Below are positions 37,216-46,382 of a DNA stretch of 64,000 nt, in pieces. Position 1 is the stretch's first letter, and each line of letters starts with the position of its first letter. Below the pieces are notes generated by a model. It worked only from the letters and a program-made list of their open reading frames with translations, ran no database searches and had not been told where the DNA came from. Position numbers and translations under genes: made by a program. The DNA is from JADLHS01 sp964561105 (GTDB taxonomy: Bacteria > Verrucomicrobiota > Verrucomicrobiia > Limisphaerales > JADLHS01), in NCBI GenBank assembly GCA_964561105.1, contig CAZLOH010000018.1, positions 24,274 through 88,273 on the forward strand, in the 5' to 3' direction.

Positions 37216-38640
37216 CTATTCCAAGTCAATCGAGACGTGCTTGATTTCCAGAAACGCTTCCAACCCTTCGCTGCCCAGTTCGCGCCCCCAGCCGCTCTGT
37301 TTGACGCCGCCAAACGGACATTGCGACGTGGTGGGTAGGCCGTCGTTGATGCCGATGACTCCGGCATCGAACGATTCCGCGAGACGAAACACGCGGGAGA
37401 GATCGCGCGTGAACGCATAAGCGGCCAGGCCGTAACTGGTATTGTTCGCCAGCTCGATCGCTTCGCGCTCGTTGTCGAACATCGTCACCGGCGCAATCGG
37501 AGCGAAGGATTCCTCGAACATGCACAGGCTGGTGCGGCTCACATTGGCCAGCACGGTCGGCTCAAAAAAATATCCGGGGCGATTCAACCGTTTGCCGCCG
37601 CACCCCACGCGCGCCCCGCCGTTCACGGCATCCTGCACGTGTTCCACCGCCTTCTCGACGGCGGCGCGATTGATCAACGGCCCGACCTGCGTCAGCGGGT
37701 CCACGCCGTCGCCCACCACCAGTTCCCGCACGCGTTCCTGCAGCAGGTGGAGGAACTCCGGGTAGATGGCGCGTTCCACGTAGATGCGATTCGCGGCAAT
37801 GCACGACTGGCCGCCATTGCGGAACTTGGCCGTCAGCACGCCGTTGATCGCGGGTTCAAGTTCGCAATCGGCAAACACCAGCACGGGTGCGTTGCCACCG
37901 AGTTCGAGCGAAAGCGGCTTGAGCAGCGGCGCCGCGCCCGCGATCAATTGCCGGCCCACGTCCGTCGAACCGGTGAAGCTGATCTTGCGGCACAGCGGAT
38001 TTTCCAGGAATTCCTTCCCCAGTTCCGCCGCGTCGCCGAGCACCAGTTGGAAGATGCCCTTGGGTGGTTCCACCGCCGCCACGCACTCGGCAAACGCGAT
38101 GGCCGCCAGCGGACATTGCCGGGCCGGTTTCAAAATGACCGGACAACCGGCCGCCAGCGCCGGGGCAACCTTTCGTGCCGCGAGCAACAACGGAAAATTC
38201 CACGGGCTGATGGCCGCCACCACGCCAATGGGTGATTTGATGATGAGATGGCGTTTGCTCTCCGCCTGCTGCGGCACGATGCGCCCGTAGGTTCGGCGGG
38301 CCTCCTCGGCAAACCAGCGCAGATGATCCACGGACAGGGCCACCTCCCCCTGGCTTTGGGCGAGGGGCTTTCCGTTCTCCAAGGTGATGAGGCGCGCGAT
38401 CTCTTCGCGGCGACGATCCAGTTCATTCGCCACGCGCTGCAACAATTCACCCCGCCCCTTGCCCGTCACCTGCCGCCAACCCGCAAACGCCTGCTGCGCG
38501 TGTTTGATGGCGTCGTTCAAATAGACCCGATCCACCACGGATACCCGGGCAAATTCTTCGCCGCTCGCCGGATTGACCACAGGCAACGTCGCCTCGCTCG
38601 TGTGCCACTGGCCATTCAGATAGAGCGGGTAGGTTTTCAT
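37216..38640 (-). CDS. NAD(P)-dependent aldehyde dehydrogenase (succinate-semialdehyde type)
   Basis: 474 residues, ALDH superfamily. The catalytic pair is E246 in SLELGGNAP and C280 in FRNGGQSCIAANR. The cofactor segments are SPWNFPLLL and FTGSTDVGRQL. The C-terminal PFGGVKQSGWGRELGSEGLEAFLEIKHVSI is typical of GabD-like enzymes. The substrate is not certain: succinate, glycolaldehyde and other small aldehydes are all possible. It is divergent from glcD, 83 bases apart, so a link with glycolaldehyde to glycolate oxidation is tempting but unproven. Confidence 0.9.
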   Translation of the reverse strand: MKTYPLYLNGQWHTSEATLPVVNPASGEEFARVSVVDRVYLNDAIKHAQQAFAGWRQVTGKGRGELLQRVANELDRRREEIARLITLENGKPLAQSQGEVALSVDHLRWFAEEARRTYGRIVPQQAESKRHLIIKSPIGVVAAISPWNFPLLLAARKVAPALAAGCPVILKPARQCPLAAIAFAECVAAVEPPKGIFQLVLGDAAELGKEFLENPLCRKISFTGSTDVGRQLIAGAAPLLKPLSLELGGNAPVLVFADCELEPAINGVLTAKFRNGGQSCIAANRIYVERAIYPEFLHLLQERVRELVVGDGVDPLTQVGPLINRAAVEKAVEHVQDAVNGGARVGCGGKRLNRPGYFFEPTVLANVSRTSLCMFEESFAPIAPVTMFDNEREAIELANNTSYGLAAYAFTRDLSRVFRLAESFDAGVIGINDGLPTTSQCPFGGVKQSGWGRELGSEGLEAFLEIKHVSIDLE

Positions 38641-38723
38641 CGCGCGATTCGGGCCAGACTGTAAAGGCTGCGCCCCGAAAGCTCAACAGGACGTTTGCTT
38701 GACCGCGTCGCGCCCCGTCGAAC

Positions 38724-40127
38724 ATGCTTGCCCACAGTTTTATGGCGCTCTCCAACGAAACGCTGGCCCGGCTCCGGGAAATTCTCGGGACAACGCAGGT
38801 GTTGACCGACCGGGAAGACCTCATTGCCTATTCCCTGGACGGCACGGCCGCCATGCAGGCGATGCCCGAATGCGTGGGGTTTGCGGCGACCACCGGGCAG
38901 GTCGCGCAAGTCCTCAAGCTGGCAAACGAAACGAAAACGCCCATCGTCACGCGCGGTTCGGGCACCGGTCTCAGCGGCGGCAGTCTCCCCTGCCCTGGCT
39001 GCATCGTGCTGTGTCTGGCGAAAATGGAGCGCATCCTGGAATTGGATCGCGCCAATCTCACCCTGCTGGTGGAGCCGGGCGTCCTCACGCTGACGGTGGC
39101 GGACGCGGCGGCGAAAGCCGGGTTGTTTTATCCGCCGGATCCTGGTTCGATGAAAATTTCCACCATTGGCGGCAACGTGGCGGAGAACTCCGGCGGCTTG
39201 CGCGGACTGAAATACGGCGTCACGCGCAATTACGTCATGGGCCTGGAAGTCGTCCTGCCCGACGGCGAAGTTTGCTGGACGGGCAACAAGTGTGTGAAGG
39301 ACGTGGCGGGCTATTCGATGCGCGACCTGTTCATCGGCTCGGAGGGAACGCTCGGGGTCATCACCAAGATTCTACTTCGCTTGATTCCCAAACCGGCCAC
39401 CAAAAAGACCTTGATCGCAACCTATACCGACCTGGGCCAGGCGGCGCAAACGGTGTCGGACATCATCGCGGCGCAGATCATTCCCTGCACGCTGGAGTTC
39501 CTCGATCGGACGACCATTCATTGTGTGGAAGACTTTGCCAAGGTCGGGCTGCCGCTGGATTGCGAAGCGCTCTTGCTGATGGAAACGGATGGTCATCCCG
39601 CTGCGGTCGCCGAGGAGGCCGCCAAAATGGAGGCGTGCGCCCGCCAGAACGGCGCACGGGAAGTCCGGGTTGCCAAAGACGAGGCCGAGGCAATCAATTT
39701 CGCCACCGCCCGTCGCAGCGCCTTCTCGGCGCTGGCCCGTCTTTCGCCCACGACCATTCTCGAGGACGCCACCGTCCCCCGCAGCGAGCTGGCCAGGATG
39801 ATCCGTTTCGTTGATACGACGGCGAAGAAATACAAACTGCGCGTCGGTTCGTTCGGGCACATGGGTGACGGGAATTTGCACCCCACCTTTCTCACCGACG
39901 AACGCAATCAGGAGGAAATGCACCGCGTTGAAGAAGCATTCAAAGAAATCTTCGACGAAACGATCCGGCTGGGCGGCACCATCACCGGTGAACACGGCGT
40001 CGGTCTGGCCAAGAAGAGCTTTTTGCCAAAATTTGCCGGCGACGCGCAACTGCGGGTGATGCGCGAGTTGCGCCGGGCGCTCGATCCCAATGGCATCTTG
40101 AATCCCGGGAAGATGTTTGACCGATGA
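38724..40127 (+). CDS. glcD: Glycolate/lactate oxidase FAD-binding subunit
   Basis: 467 residues; an ATG at 38742 (MALSNE) is an equally good start. FAD_binding_4 segments are IVTRGSGTGLSGGSLP, YPPDPGSMKISTIGGNVAENSGGLRGLKYG and FIGSEGTLGVITK. The C-terminal FAD-oxidase domain has FGHMGDGNLHPTFL, TITGEHGVGLAKKSFL and DPNGILNPGKMF. It oxidises 2-hydroxyacids such as glycolate to 2-keto acids, passing electrons to the Fe-S subunit. It overlaps glcF by 4 bases; glcE is missing, so this is the two-gene GlcD-GlcF arrangement. Confidence 0.93.
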   Translation: MLAHSFMALSNETLARLREILGTTQVLTDREDLIAYSLDGTAAMQAMPECVGFAATTGQVAQVLKLANETKTPIVTRGSGTGLSGGSLPCPGCIVLCLAKMERILELDRANLTLLVEPGVLTLTVADAAAKAGLFYPPDPGSMKISTIGGNVAENSGGLRGLKYGVTRNYVMGLEVVLPDGEVCWTGNKCVKDVAGYSMRDLFIGSEGTLGVITKILLRLIPKPATKKTLIATYTDLGQAAQTVSDIIAAQIIPCTLEFLDRTTIHCVEDFAKVGLPLDCEALLLMETDGHPAAVAEEAAKMEACARQNGAREVRVAKDEAEAINFATARRSAFSALARLSPTTILEDATVPRSELARMIRFVDTTAKKYKLRVGSFGHMGDGNLHPTFLTDERNQEEMHRVEEAFKEIFDETIRLGGTITGEHGVGLAKKSFLPKFAGDAQLRVMRELRRALDPNGILNPGKMFDR

Positions 40128-41488
40128 AGCCCGGCCATTCGCACCTCAAGGACCTGGATTATTCCGTCGTTCAACAGTGCATGCACTGCGGCCTGTGCCT
40201 GCCCACGTGCCCGACGTACGATGCCACGAAACTGGAGCGCAACAGTCCCCGCGGACGCATCGCTCTCATGCGCGCGATTGCGGACGATCGGTTGGAGGTC
40301 ACCAGGACGTTCGCGGAGGAGATGTATTTCTGCCTCGGCTGTCTGGCGTGCCAGACGGCCTGTCCGGCGGGAGTGAATTACGCGGAATTATTTGAACACG
40401 CGCGGGCCGAGATCGAGGAACGGGGCGTTTTGAATTCGCCGCGGCGCAACTTGATTCGCGACTTTACCCTGCGCTGGCTCTTCATGGATTTGCATCGGCT
40501 CGAACTGATCGGGAGAGCGGTGCGACTTTACCAGCAACTTGGTTTGCAGACCGCGATCCGTCGCTTGGGCTTGACGCGACTGCTGCCCCGTCGGCTGCGC
40601 GGACTGGAGGCCATGACCCCCACCATTTGTGACCGGTTCTCGGCGGAACTCATCGCCCCGGTGACTCCGGCGATCGGCGCGCGCAAATATCGCGTGGCCA
40701 TGCTGACGGGTTGCGCCCAGGACCTGACCTTCAGTGAGGTGAACCGCGATACGGTCGAAGTGCTGGCGCGGAATGGTTGTGAAGTCGTGACGCCGCCGGA
40801 ACAAAGTTGCTGCGGTTCGCTGCACGCGCACAACGGCGAGTGGCGATTGGCGCAGGAACTGGCCCGCCGAAACCTGGATCAGTTTCCGCCCGAACGGTTC
40901 GACGCCATCATCACGAATGCCGGCGGTTGCGGGTCGAATCTGAAACATTACGCCAAGTTGCTGGCGGACGATCCGGCCTATGGCCGGCGCGCAAAACTTT
41001 GGGATGCCCGGGTGAAGGACATTCACGAGTGGCTAATGGAAATAAAATTCCGTCCGCCATCCGCCCGACTGGCAACCGGAATCTCGACCACCGAGAGTGC
41101 GGGCTGGGTAGATCAACTGGTCACTTACCACGAGTCCTGTCATCTCACGCACGGGCAACGCGTCATTTCACAGCCGCGCGAGGTCTTGCGGGCGATCCCG
41201 GGATTGAAGCTCGTGGAGTTGACCGAAGCGAACTGGTGCTGCGGCAGCGCGGGTATTTACAACCTGACCCAACCAGAAATGGCCGGCCAACTTCAGCGCC
41301 GAAAACTTGAACATATTCAGGCCACCAAGGCGCTGGTGGTCGCCACCGCGAATCCCGGCTGCCTGTTGCAACTCATCCAGGGCGCGGCGAAGGAGGGCTT
41401 GGCGTTGCGCGTGGTTCATCCCATCACGCTGCTGGCCGAGGCTTATCGAGCGGAGCAAATTGGTCCCGCGGGGCTTGAGCCGAAGTGA
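40124..41488 (+). CDS. glcF: Glycolate oxidase iron-sulfur subunit
   Basis: 454 residues. Two 4Fe-4S motifs near the N terminus: CMHCGLCLPTCPTYDATKLE and CLGCLACQTACPAGVNY. Two cysteine-rich CCG domains follow, with GCAQDLTF, PEQSCCGSLHAHNG, ESCHLTHGQR and NWCCGSAGIYNL. It relays electrons from GlcD to quinone at the inner membrane face. The overlap ATGA with glcD indicates translational coupling. The eda gene follows 78 bases later. Confidence 0.94.
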   Translation: MKPGHSHLKDLDYSVVQQCMHCGLCLPTCPTYDATKLERNSPRGRIALMRAIADDRLEVTRTFAEEMYFCLGCLACQTACPAGVNYAELFEHARAEIEERGVLNSPRRNLIRDFTLRWLFMDLHRLELIGRAVRLYQQLGLQTAIRRLGLTRLLPRRLRGLEAMTPTICDRFSAELIAPVTPAIGARKYRVAMLTGCAQDLTFSEVNRDTVEVLARNGCEVVTPPEQSCCGSLHAHNGEWRLAQELARRNLDQFPPERFDAIITNAGGCGSNLKHYAKLLADDPAYGRRAKLWDARVKDIHEWLMEIKFRPPSARLATGISTTESAGWVDQLVTYHESCHLTHGQRVISQPREVLRAIPGLKLVELTEANWCCGSAGIYNLTQPEMAGQLQRRKLEHIQATKALVVATANPGCLLQLIQGAAKEGLALRVVHPITLLAEAYRAEQIGPAGLEPK

Positions 41489-41566
41489 ACTTTAGCGTCG
41501 GTCCTGCCGTCGTCTCGGAAAAGAAAGGGGCTGGCACAATTCAAGACTTCTTCTCATCCTCTCCTC

Positions 41567-42223
41567 ATGCGCTCCAAGCAGCAGATCATCGGACAGTTGA
41601 CCCATCCCGGCATCATTGCCGTTGTGCGGGCGCATCGCGCCGAACAAGTCATCCCGCTCGCCGAAGCGCTGGTCGCCGGTGGCGTGCTCGCGGTGGAGAT
41701 CACCATGACCACCCCCGAGGCCATCGCCGCCATTCGCGCAGCGAGCACCCGACTGGGCGAACGCGCGCTCATCGGGGTGGGCACGGTGTTGGATGCGGAG
41801 ACAGGCCGGGCGGCAATTGACGCAGGCGCGCAATTTGTTGTCAGCCCGATCGGCCGGCAGGAATTGATTCCCCTCGCGCATCAGGCGGGCAAGCCCGTCA
41901 TGCTGGGCGCGTACACTCCCACGGAGGCGCAGCTCGCGCACGAAGCGGGCGCGGACTTCATCAAAATTTTTCCGGCGGACTCTCTCGGGCCGAACTATCT
42001 CAAAGCCCTGCGCGCCCCCCTACCCCATCTCCAGTTGGTGCCCACCGGCGGAGTCACTTTGGAGAACGTCGGCCATTTCTTCCGAGCCGGTTGTCCGGCG
42101 GTTGGAGTGGGTTCGACGCTGATTTCAAAGGACGTGCTCGCGCGCGATGACTGGCCCGCGCTGACACGTCGGGCGACGGAGTTTGTTCAGGCTGCCCGAA
42201 CAGCTCGCACGGACGTCTGTTAA
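41567..42223 (+). CDS. eda: KDPG/KHG aldolase
   Basis: 218 residues, (beta/alpha)8 barrel of the KDPG aldolase family. The Schiff-base lysine is K133 in ADFIKIFPADSLG. The general acid/base glutamate is E44 in VEITMTTPEA. It also has GVGTVLDAETGRAAIDAGAQFVVSP, YTPTEA and PTGGVTLENVGHFFRAG. It splits KDPG to pyruvate and glyceraldehyde 3-phosphate; family members also cleave 4-hydroxy-2-oxoglutarate to glyoxylate and pyruvate, which would fit the adjacent glcDF. A structured repeat follows. Confidence 0.93.
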   Translation: MRSKQQIIGQLTHPGIIAVVRAHRAEQVIPLAEALVAGGVLAVEITMTTPEAIAAIRAASTRLGERALIGVGTVLDAETGRAAIDAGAQFVVSPIGRQELIPLAHQAGKPVMLGAYTPTEAQLAHEAGADFIKIFPADSLGPNYLKALRAPLPHLQLVPTGGVTLENVGHFFRAGCPAVGVGSTLISKDVLARDDWPALTRRATEFVQAARTARTDVC

Positions 42224-42290
42224 AATGTGGTTCGCTGACGATTTCGGTGGGTATTGTCTGCTGGGTGGAAGGCTGAAATGTCCGCTCTCC

Positions 42291-42380
42291 CCATGAACCG
42301 TCCCCTCACCCTGCCCTCTCCCCATCGGATGGGGAGAGGGTGGCCGAAGGCCGGGTGAGGGGTTTTGGTGCGGTTCATGG
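42291..42380. repeat. Nested hairpin element downstream of eda
   Basis: Three nested perfect stems. The outermost is CCATGAACCG (42291-42300) with CGGTTCATGG (42371-42380). Next is CCCCTCACCC (42302-42311) with GGGTGAGGGG (42353-42362). Innermost is CCCTCTCCCC (42314-42323) with GGGGAGAGGG (42331-42340). A side hairpin GGCC-GAA-GGCC sits at 42342-42352, giving a three-way junction. A TTTT follows the middle stem, so it could end eda transcription. Confidence 0.85.
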
Positions 42381-42414
42381 CCCCGATGCGCGTCCATTGT
42401 TGGAGGTCGAAGCT

Positions 42415-42500
42415 CCCCATGAACCTTCCCGCCGTAGCCGCCGAGGTAACGAGGCGGATGCCATCGAACAGCGGTCTTTTCCGCCTCCTCACGTCGGTGG
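42415..42500. repeat. Dispersed hairpin repeat, copy 2
   Basis: The left 40 bases (CCCATGAACCT then CCCGCCGTAGCC and the rest of the 27-base arm, 42432-42458) match copy 1 at 1386-1482 almost exactly. The right side keeps the inner stem TCCGCCTCCTCACG (42480-42493) but the outer pairing has decayed. It begins 35 bases after the nested hairpin element, which shares the CCATGAACC start. Confidence 0.8.
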
Positions 42501-42585
42501 CATTCATGCCGACCGGAAGGAATGGTGGCCGACAGTGCGACTCAGGAAAATTCTCCTGCGCGCCGGCCTGCGCGACGCGTTTCCG

Positions 42586-42628
42586 CCGGGCCGGGAAGCC
42601 CGGCTCTGCATCGGCCAAGGATGGCCGA
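42586..42628. repeat. Double hairpin module, copy 1
   Basis: The hairpin CCGGGC/GCCCGG (42586-42591 and 42598-42603) is followed by CTCTGCA and a second hairpin TCGGCCA/TGGCCGA (42611-42617 and 42622-42628). The joint GGCTCTGC is identical to one at 58073-58080, where two hairpins of different sequence are arranged the same way. Confidence 0.65.
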
Positions 42629-42750
42629 CGCCACTCCCGCAACCATTGCGCGACTCGATGGGAAGGAGCTGGGATGCACCCGCCAGAATTTTCCTCAAGC
42701 CAAGCGGATTGACAACAATCACCGCGTCGCTTACAAGGCCGGCTCGCACT

Positions 42751-44328
42751 ATGAAACGCATGTCCCGGCTACAAAAGTACTCGCGCCTGACGCGCCTCCT
42801 GGTCCTGGCCATCGGACTGGTGCTCGCCGGTGATGCCGGTCAAGCGGCCCAACGCGCCAACCAGCTTTATTACAATCAGGACGAGACTGACTTTTTCTGG
42901 ATGACGGAGATACCCGCGGGCCAGGCCGGCGAGACGATTGATCGTTACGTGGATCAGGTCGCCGATGCGGGCGTGACGGTGTTCCTCTGCAATATCAACT
43001 CGCGACGGGTCAATTATCGCAGTCAGGTCTGGGACGCGTACTGGGATGGTTACGATCGGTCGGGACCGGACGATCAACCGTTCCTGTCGCCGATCCCGCC
43101 GGCGGAACGGGCCGGGTTTCGTAAGGGCGTCAACAACATGCTGCAGGTTCACCAGGAGGGTGTGGACTATCCGGCGCGCGTCATCGCGCGCTGTCGGCAG
43201 CGCAACATGTCTCCATGGATTTCGATCCGGATGAACGATTGCCACGAGAACGACAAGCCGGCCCATCCGTTTCATGGCCGTTTCTGGATCCAGCATCCGG
43301 AGTTCCGCCGGCAGAATTGCACAGGTTACTTCGCGACGTGCCTCGATTACGCGCGCCCGGAGGTGCGCGATTTCTTCATGACGCTAATCGAGGAGACTTT
43401 GAATCGTTACGACGTTGACGGGCTGGAGTTGGATTTTATGCGTGAACCGTACCTCTTCAGCGCGGGCAAGGAAGCGGAAGGCGCGGCCATTCTGACGGGT
43501 TGGTTGCGCGAGGTGCGCCAACGGATCAACCAGGCCGCCACCCGGCGCGGGCATCCGGTCCGGCTCGGCGTGCGCGTGCCGTCGCGACCGGACACCGCGC
43601 GGGCGATGGGGCTCGACGCGATCACCTGGGCTAGGGAGGGTTTGATCGAGTTGTTGGTCGCCACGCCGCGCTGGGCCACGCTGGAATTCGGCATGGCCAT
43701 CCCGGAGTGGCGGCAGCAACTCGGCAAATCCAAGGTGACACTGGCTGGCGGTTTGGAAATTCTGTACCGACCAATACCGGGCGGTCCCGCCGTGGGCGTT
43801 TCGCCCGAATTGGCCCGGGGCGCGGCCTCGCTGGTGCTCGCCGACGACGCGGACGCGGTTTATCTCTTCAACTTTTTCCCGCCGTCCATGCCGCCGGCGA
43901 TTTATCAAAGCACGCTGCGGTCCATGACTTCCTTATCGTCCCTGCGGGAACTGCCACGGACCATCGCCGTGACGTATCGCGACATCACCGCACCGGGCGA
44001 AACCTACCAGGCTCCGTTGCCCGCGAAGGGCACGCAAGCGGTGTTCACGATGAAACTCGGTCCCCGGCCTCCCGATGACTGGCATCGTGAAGTGGTGGTT
44101 GGCCTTGCCTCCAATACCAACTCGCCTCGTTCGACGCCGTCGGTGTCCTTCGACGGGCTCGCCTGTGAATTCATCGCGTCGGTCCCGGGGAGACAAGGTC
44201 TGGACCTGCTTTCGTTCCGCATCCCGGCCGCAGCGGTGAAAGAAGCGCCGAGCCACGAAGTTAAGGTCGTGAGCAAGGAGGCTGACCCGTTCACCATCGA
44301 ACAACTCGAGGTCAGGCTCCGGCCTTGA
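42751..44328 (+). CDS. Secreted GH10-like TIM-barrel glycoside hydrolase
   Basis: 525 residues. The start at 42751 gives a signal peptide (about 1-33, ending near AGQAAQ). The barrel region has DRYVDQVADAGVTVFLCNINSRR, ARVIARCRQRNMSPWISIRMNDCHEN, and the strand motif YDVDGLELDFMREPYLF, typical of the family-10-like GHL proteins. A C-terminal beta-rich region, about 400-525, may bind carbohydrate. Substrate unknown. The frame is open 137 codons upstream, but that stretch is the hairpin-repeat island. No partner genes flank it closely. Confidence 0.75.
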   Translation: MKRMSRLQKYSRLTRLLVLAIGLVLAGDAGQAAQRANQLYYNQDETDFFWMTEIPAGQAGETIDRYVDQVADAGVTVFLCNINSRRVNYRSQVWDAYWDGYDRSGPDDQPFLSPIPPAERAGFRKGVNNMLQVHQEGVDYPARVIARCRQRNMSPWISIRMNDCHENDKPAHPFHGRFWIQHPEFRRQNCTGYFATCLDYARPEVRDFFMTLIEETLNRYDVDGLELDFMREPYLFSAGKEAEGAAILTGWLREVRQRINQAATRRGHPVRLGVRVPSRPDTARAMGLDAITWAREGLIELLVATPRWATLEFGMAIPEWRQQLGKSKVTLAGGLEILYRPIPGGPAVGVSPELARGAASLVLADDADAVYLFNFFPPSMPPAIYQSTLRSMTSLSSLRELPRTIAVTYRDITAPGETYQAPLPAKGTQAVFTMKLGPRPPDDWHREVVVGLASNTNSPRSTPSVSFDGLACEFIASVPGRQGLDLLSFRIPAAAVKEAPSHEVKVVSKEADPFTIEQLEVRLRP

Positions 44329-44574
44329 GCGGATGAGTGACGCGCCTCGGCCTATCGTCCAACTCGCGCCAACCGCTCCCTAACGAATTTATGATGGAAA
44401 CCAACGCGCCCTTGCGGCCACGTTGCTCCCGACGGGGATGGATGGCCCAAGCCGCCGCGCTCGGGGACGCCTTCTCCGCGAAGCCACTTCAGCGAGTTGC
44501 GAAGCGCAAATCCGAGCATTGCCAATCACAAATTCCCATTTGAACTTTGGCCGGGCATTTCTATCCTGCGGCCA

Positions 44575-45201
44575 ATGAGTCCGGCAAATTTGCAAGCCCG
44601 TCGCGCCACGGTGGATGACCTGGGCGCGCTTCGCAAGCTGTGGGAAATGATGCGCTATCCGGCAGCCGACTTGGAGCGGCAACTTACGGAGTTTCAAGTG
44701 GTGGTGGATCCCGCCGGCGCGATCCTCGGGGCGGTTGGATTTCAAATCGCGAACCGGCAGGGATTGATCCACAGCGAAGCCTTCGAGGATTTCAGCCAGG
44801 CGGAGCACGCGCGGCCGGTGCTGTGGGATCGCCTCCAGGCTTTATGCACCAATCACGGGGTGGTGCGGCTGTGGCTGCGGGATGCCTCGCCTTTTTGGAC
44901 GCACAACGGTTTCGTCGCCCCCACCCCGGCGGCCTTGGAGAAGCTGCCCGAATCGTGGAATCGTTCTCAACCCGGCTGGCTGACGCTGCAACTGCGGGAT
45001 GAGAATGTGCAGGCAACGCTAGACAAGGAGTTTGCCCTGTTTGTCGCGTCCGAAAAACAGCGCTCGGCGGGAATCCTCGGCCAGGCAAAATTGGTGAAAA
45101 CGCTTGTCACCGGGTTCGCCCTCCTGATCTGCCTCGCGATCCTCGCGGCCGCTGCCTACGTCTTCATCGTCCACCGCCGCGGTGGGTTAATGCCGCACTG
45201 A
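44575..45201 (+). CDS. GNAT-family N-acetyltransferase with C-terminal membrane helix
   Basis: 208 residues. The N-terminal domain, about 1-145, has the GNAT pattern: LQARRATVDDLGALRKLW at the start, ILGAVGFQI in the core and RLWLRDASPFWTHNGF at the end. The acetyl-CoA loop is not canonical. A linker helix, then a strong hydrophobic helix at 176-199 and a basic tail HRRGG follow; a membrane anchor on a GNAT domain is unusual. The substrate is unknown. Its end overlaps the convergent lipA end by 15 bases. Confidence 0.7.
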   Translation: MSPANLQARRATVDDLGALRKLWEMMRYPAADLERQLTEFQVVVDPAGAILGAVGFQIANRQGLIHSEAFEDFSQAEHARPVLWDRLQALCTNHGVVRLWLRDASPFWTHNGFVAPTPAALEKLPESWNRSQPGWLTLQLRDENVQATLDKEFALFVASEKQRSAGILGQAKLVKTLVTGFALLICLAILAAAAYVFIVHRRGGLMPH

Positions 45202-46074
45202 GGGCAGTTGGAACTCGTCCGCGTGATAGGAACTGCGGACCATCGGACCGCTGGCGACATGGACAAAACCCAGGGTGCGCGCGTGCGCACCCAGCTCGGC
45301 AAATTTTTCCGGCGTGACAAATTCCACCACGGGCAGGTGCTTCAAGGTGGGTTGCAGATACTGGCCGAGCGTGAGTATGTCGCAGTGGGCCGCGCGCAAG
45401 TCATCCATGGCCGTTAACACTTCCTCCGTGCGTTCGCCCAGGCCCAGCATCATCCCGGACTTGGTGTAGATGCTCCCGCCGCGCCGGGCCTTGACCCGGG
45501 CCAGCACGCGGAGCGACCGGTCATACGTCGCGCGATGCCGTACGCTGGGTGTCAACCGACGGACGGTTTCCAGATTGTGATTGAAGATGTGCGGGTCGGC
45601 GCCGAGCACCGCTTCCAGCGCAGACTCGCGCTCGTTGAAGTCCGGCACCAGCACCTCAATCACAACGCCAGGATTCAGTTTGCGAACCTCTTCGATCGTC
45701 CGCCGGAAATGCTCCGCGCCGCCATCCGGCAAATCGTCCCGGGCCACGGCGGTGATGACGACGTGTTTCAAGCTCATCCGTCGCGTGGCTTCGGCGACGC
45801 GCTGCGGTTCGTCGGCTTCGAGCGCCAGCGGTTTGGCGGTATTCACCGCGCAGAAGCCACAGGCGCGCGTGCAGCGATCACCCGCGATCATGAACGTGGC
45901 GGTGCCCTTGCTCCAGCACTCCCAATGGTTCGGGCACTTGGCGCTCTCGCAGACCGTGTGCAGCTTGAGTTCGCCCAACAGATTGCGCGTGCGACCAAAG
46001 CTGTCGGCGGTGGGCAGCTTGGTTCGCAGCCATTCCGGCAGACGCGGGCGCGGCGGTTGTTCGGTGACAGTCAT
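45187..46074 (-). CDS. lipA: Lipoyl synthase
   Basis: 295 residues, radical SAM enzyme that inserts two sulfurs into octanoyl groups on lipoyl domains. The auxiliary cluster cysteines are C42, C47 and C53 (VCESAKCPNHWEC). The radical SAM cluster uses C68, C72 and C75 (CTRACGFC). The SSYHADE segment near the C terminus includes the serine that ligates the auxiliary cluster. The ATG overlaps the upstream glutaredoxin stop by 4 bases, so the two are one transcript. Confidence 0.97.
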   Translation of the reverse strand: MTVTEQPPRPRLPEWLRTKLPTADSFGRTRNLLGELKLHTVCESAKCPNHWECWSKGTATFMIAGDRCTRACGFCAVNTAKPLALEADEPQRVAEATRRMSLKHVVITAVARDDLPDGGAEHFRRTIEEVRKLNPGVVIEVLVPDFNERESALEAVLGADPHIFNHNLETVRRLTPSVRHRATYDRSLRVLARVKARRGGSIYTKSGMMLGLGERTEEVLTAMDDLRAAHCDILTLGQYLQPTLKHLPVVEFVTPEKFAELGAHARTLGFVHVASGPMVRSSYHADEFQLPSVRH

Positions 46075-46316
46075 GGCTTTGGCTGGCTCAATTTATTCCA
46101 GAACCGCTCCAATTCGTCCGGCCCAAAGTCAGCGAGGATTTGGCCGTTGACGTCAATCACCGGCGCGAGTGTCTGGCCGGAAAGCCGGGTCATTTCCTCG
46201 AAGGCGGCTTCACTGGCCAGCACGTCAATCTTCTCGTATTCCACATCGTGATCGTCCAGCCAGCGGATGGCTTTGTGACACCAGCCACAATAGGGTTTGA
46301 TGAACAGGCGTATCAT
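46071..46316 (-). CDS. Glutaredoxin-family thiol-disulfide protein
   Basis: 81 residues, full-length small glutaredoxin. The active site is CGWC (C10, C13) in FIKPYCGWCHKA. The cis-proline segment TLAPVIDVNGQILADFGPDELERFW completes the thioredoxin fold. It likely reduces protein disulfides or handles Fe-S related thiols. Cotranscription with lipA, which needs Fe-S cluster repair, suggests a supporting role there, but this is inference. Confidence 0.9.
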   Translation of the reverse strand: MIRLFIKPYCGWCHKAIRWLDDHDVEYEKIDVLASEAAFEEMTRLSGQTLAPVIDVNGQILADFGPDELERFWNKLSQPKP

Positions 46317-46382
46317 TTGCGGGAGGATTCCAATCCTGGCTGGCGGTGAATTAGCAGGTCAAAGCGTTCCAAGGTCACCGCT

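Noticed and set aside
42340..42750. In-frame N-terminal extension of the GH10-like protein
   Set aside because: The stretch consists of hairpin repeats; the ATG at 42751 gives a proper signal peptide.
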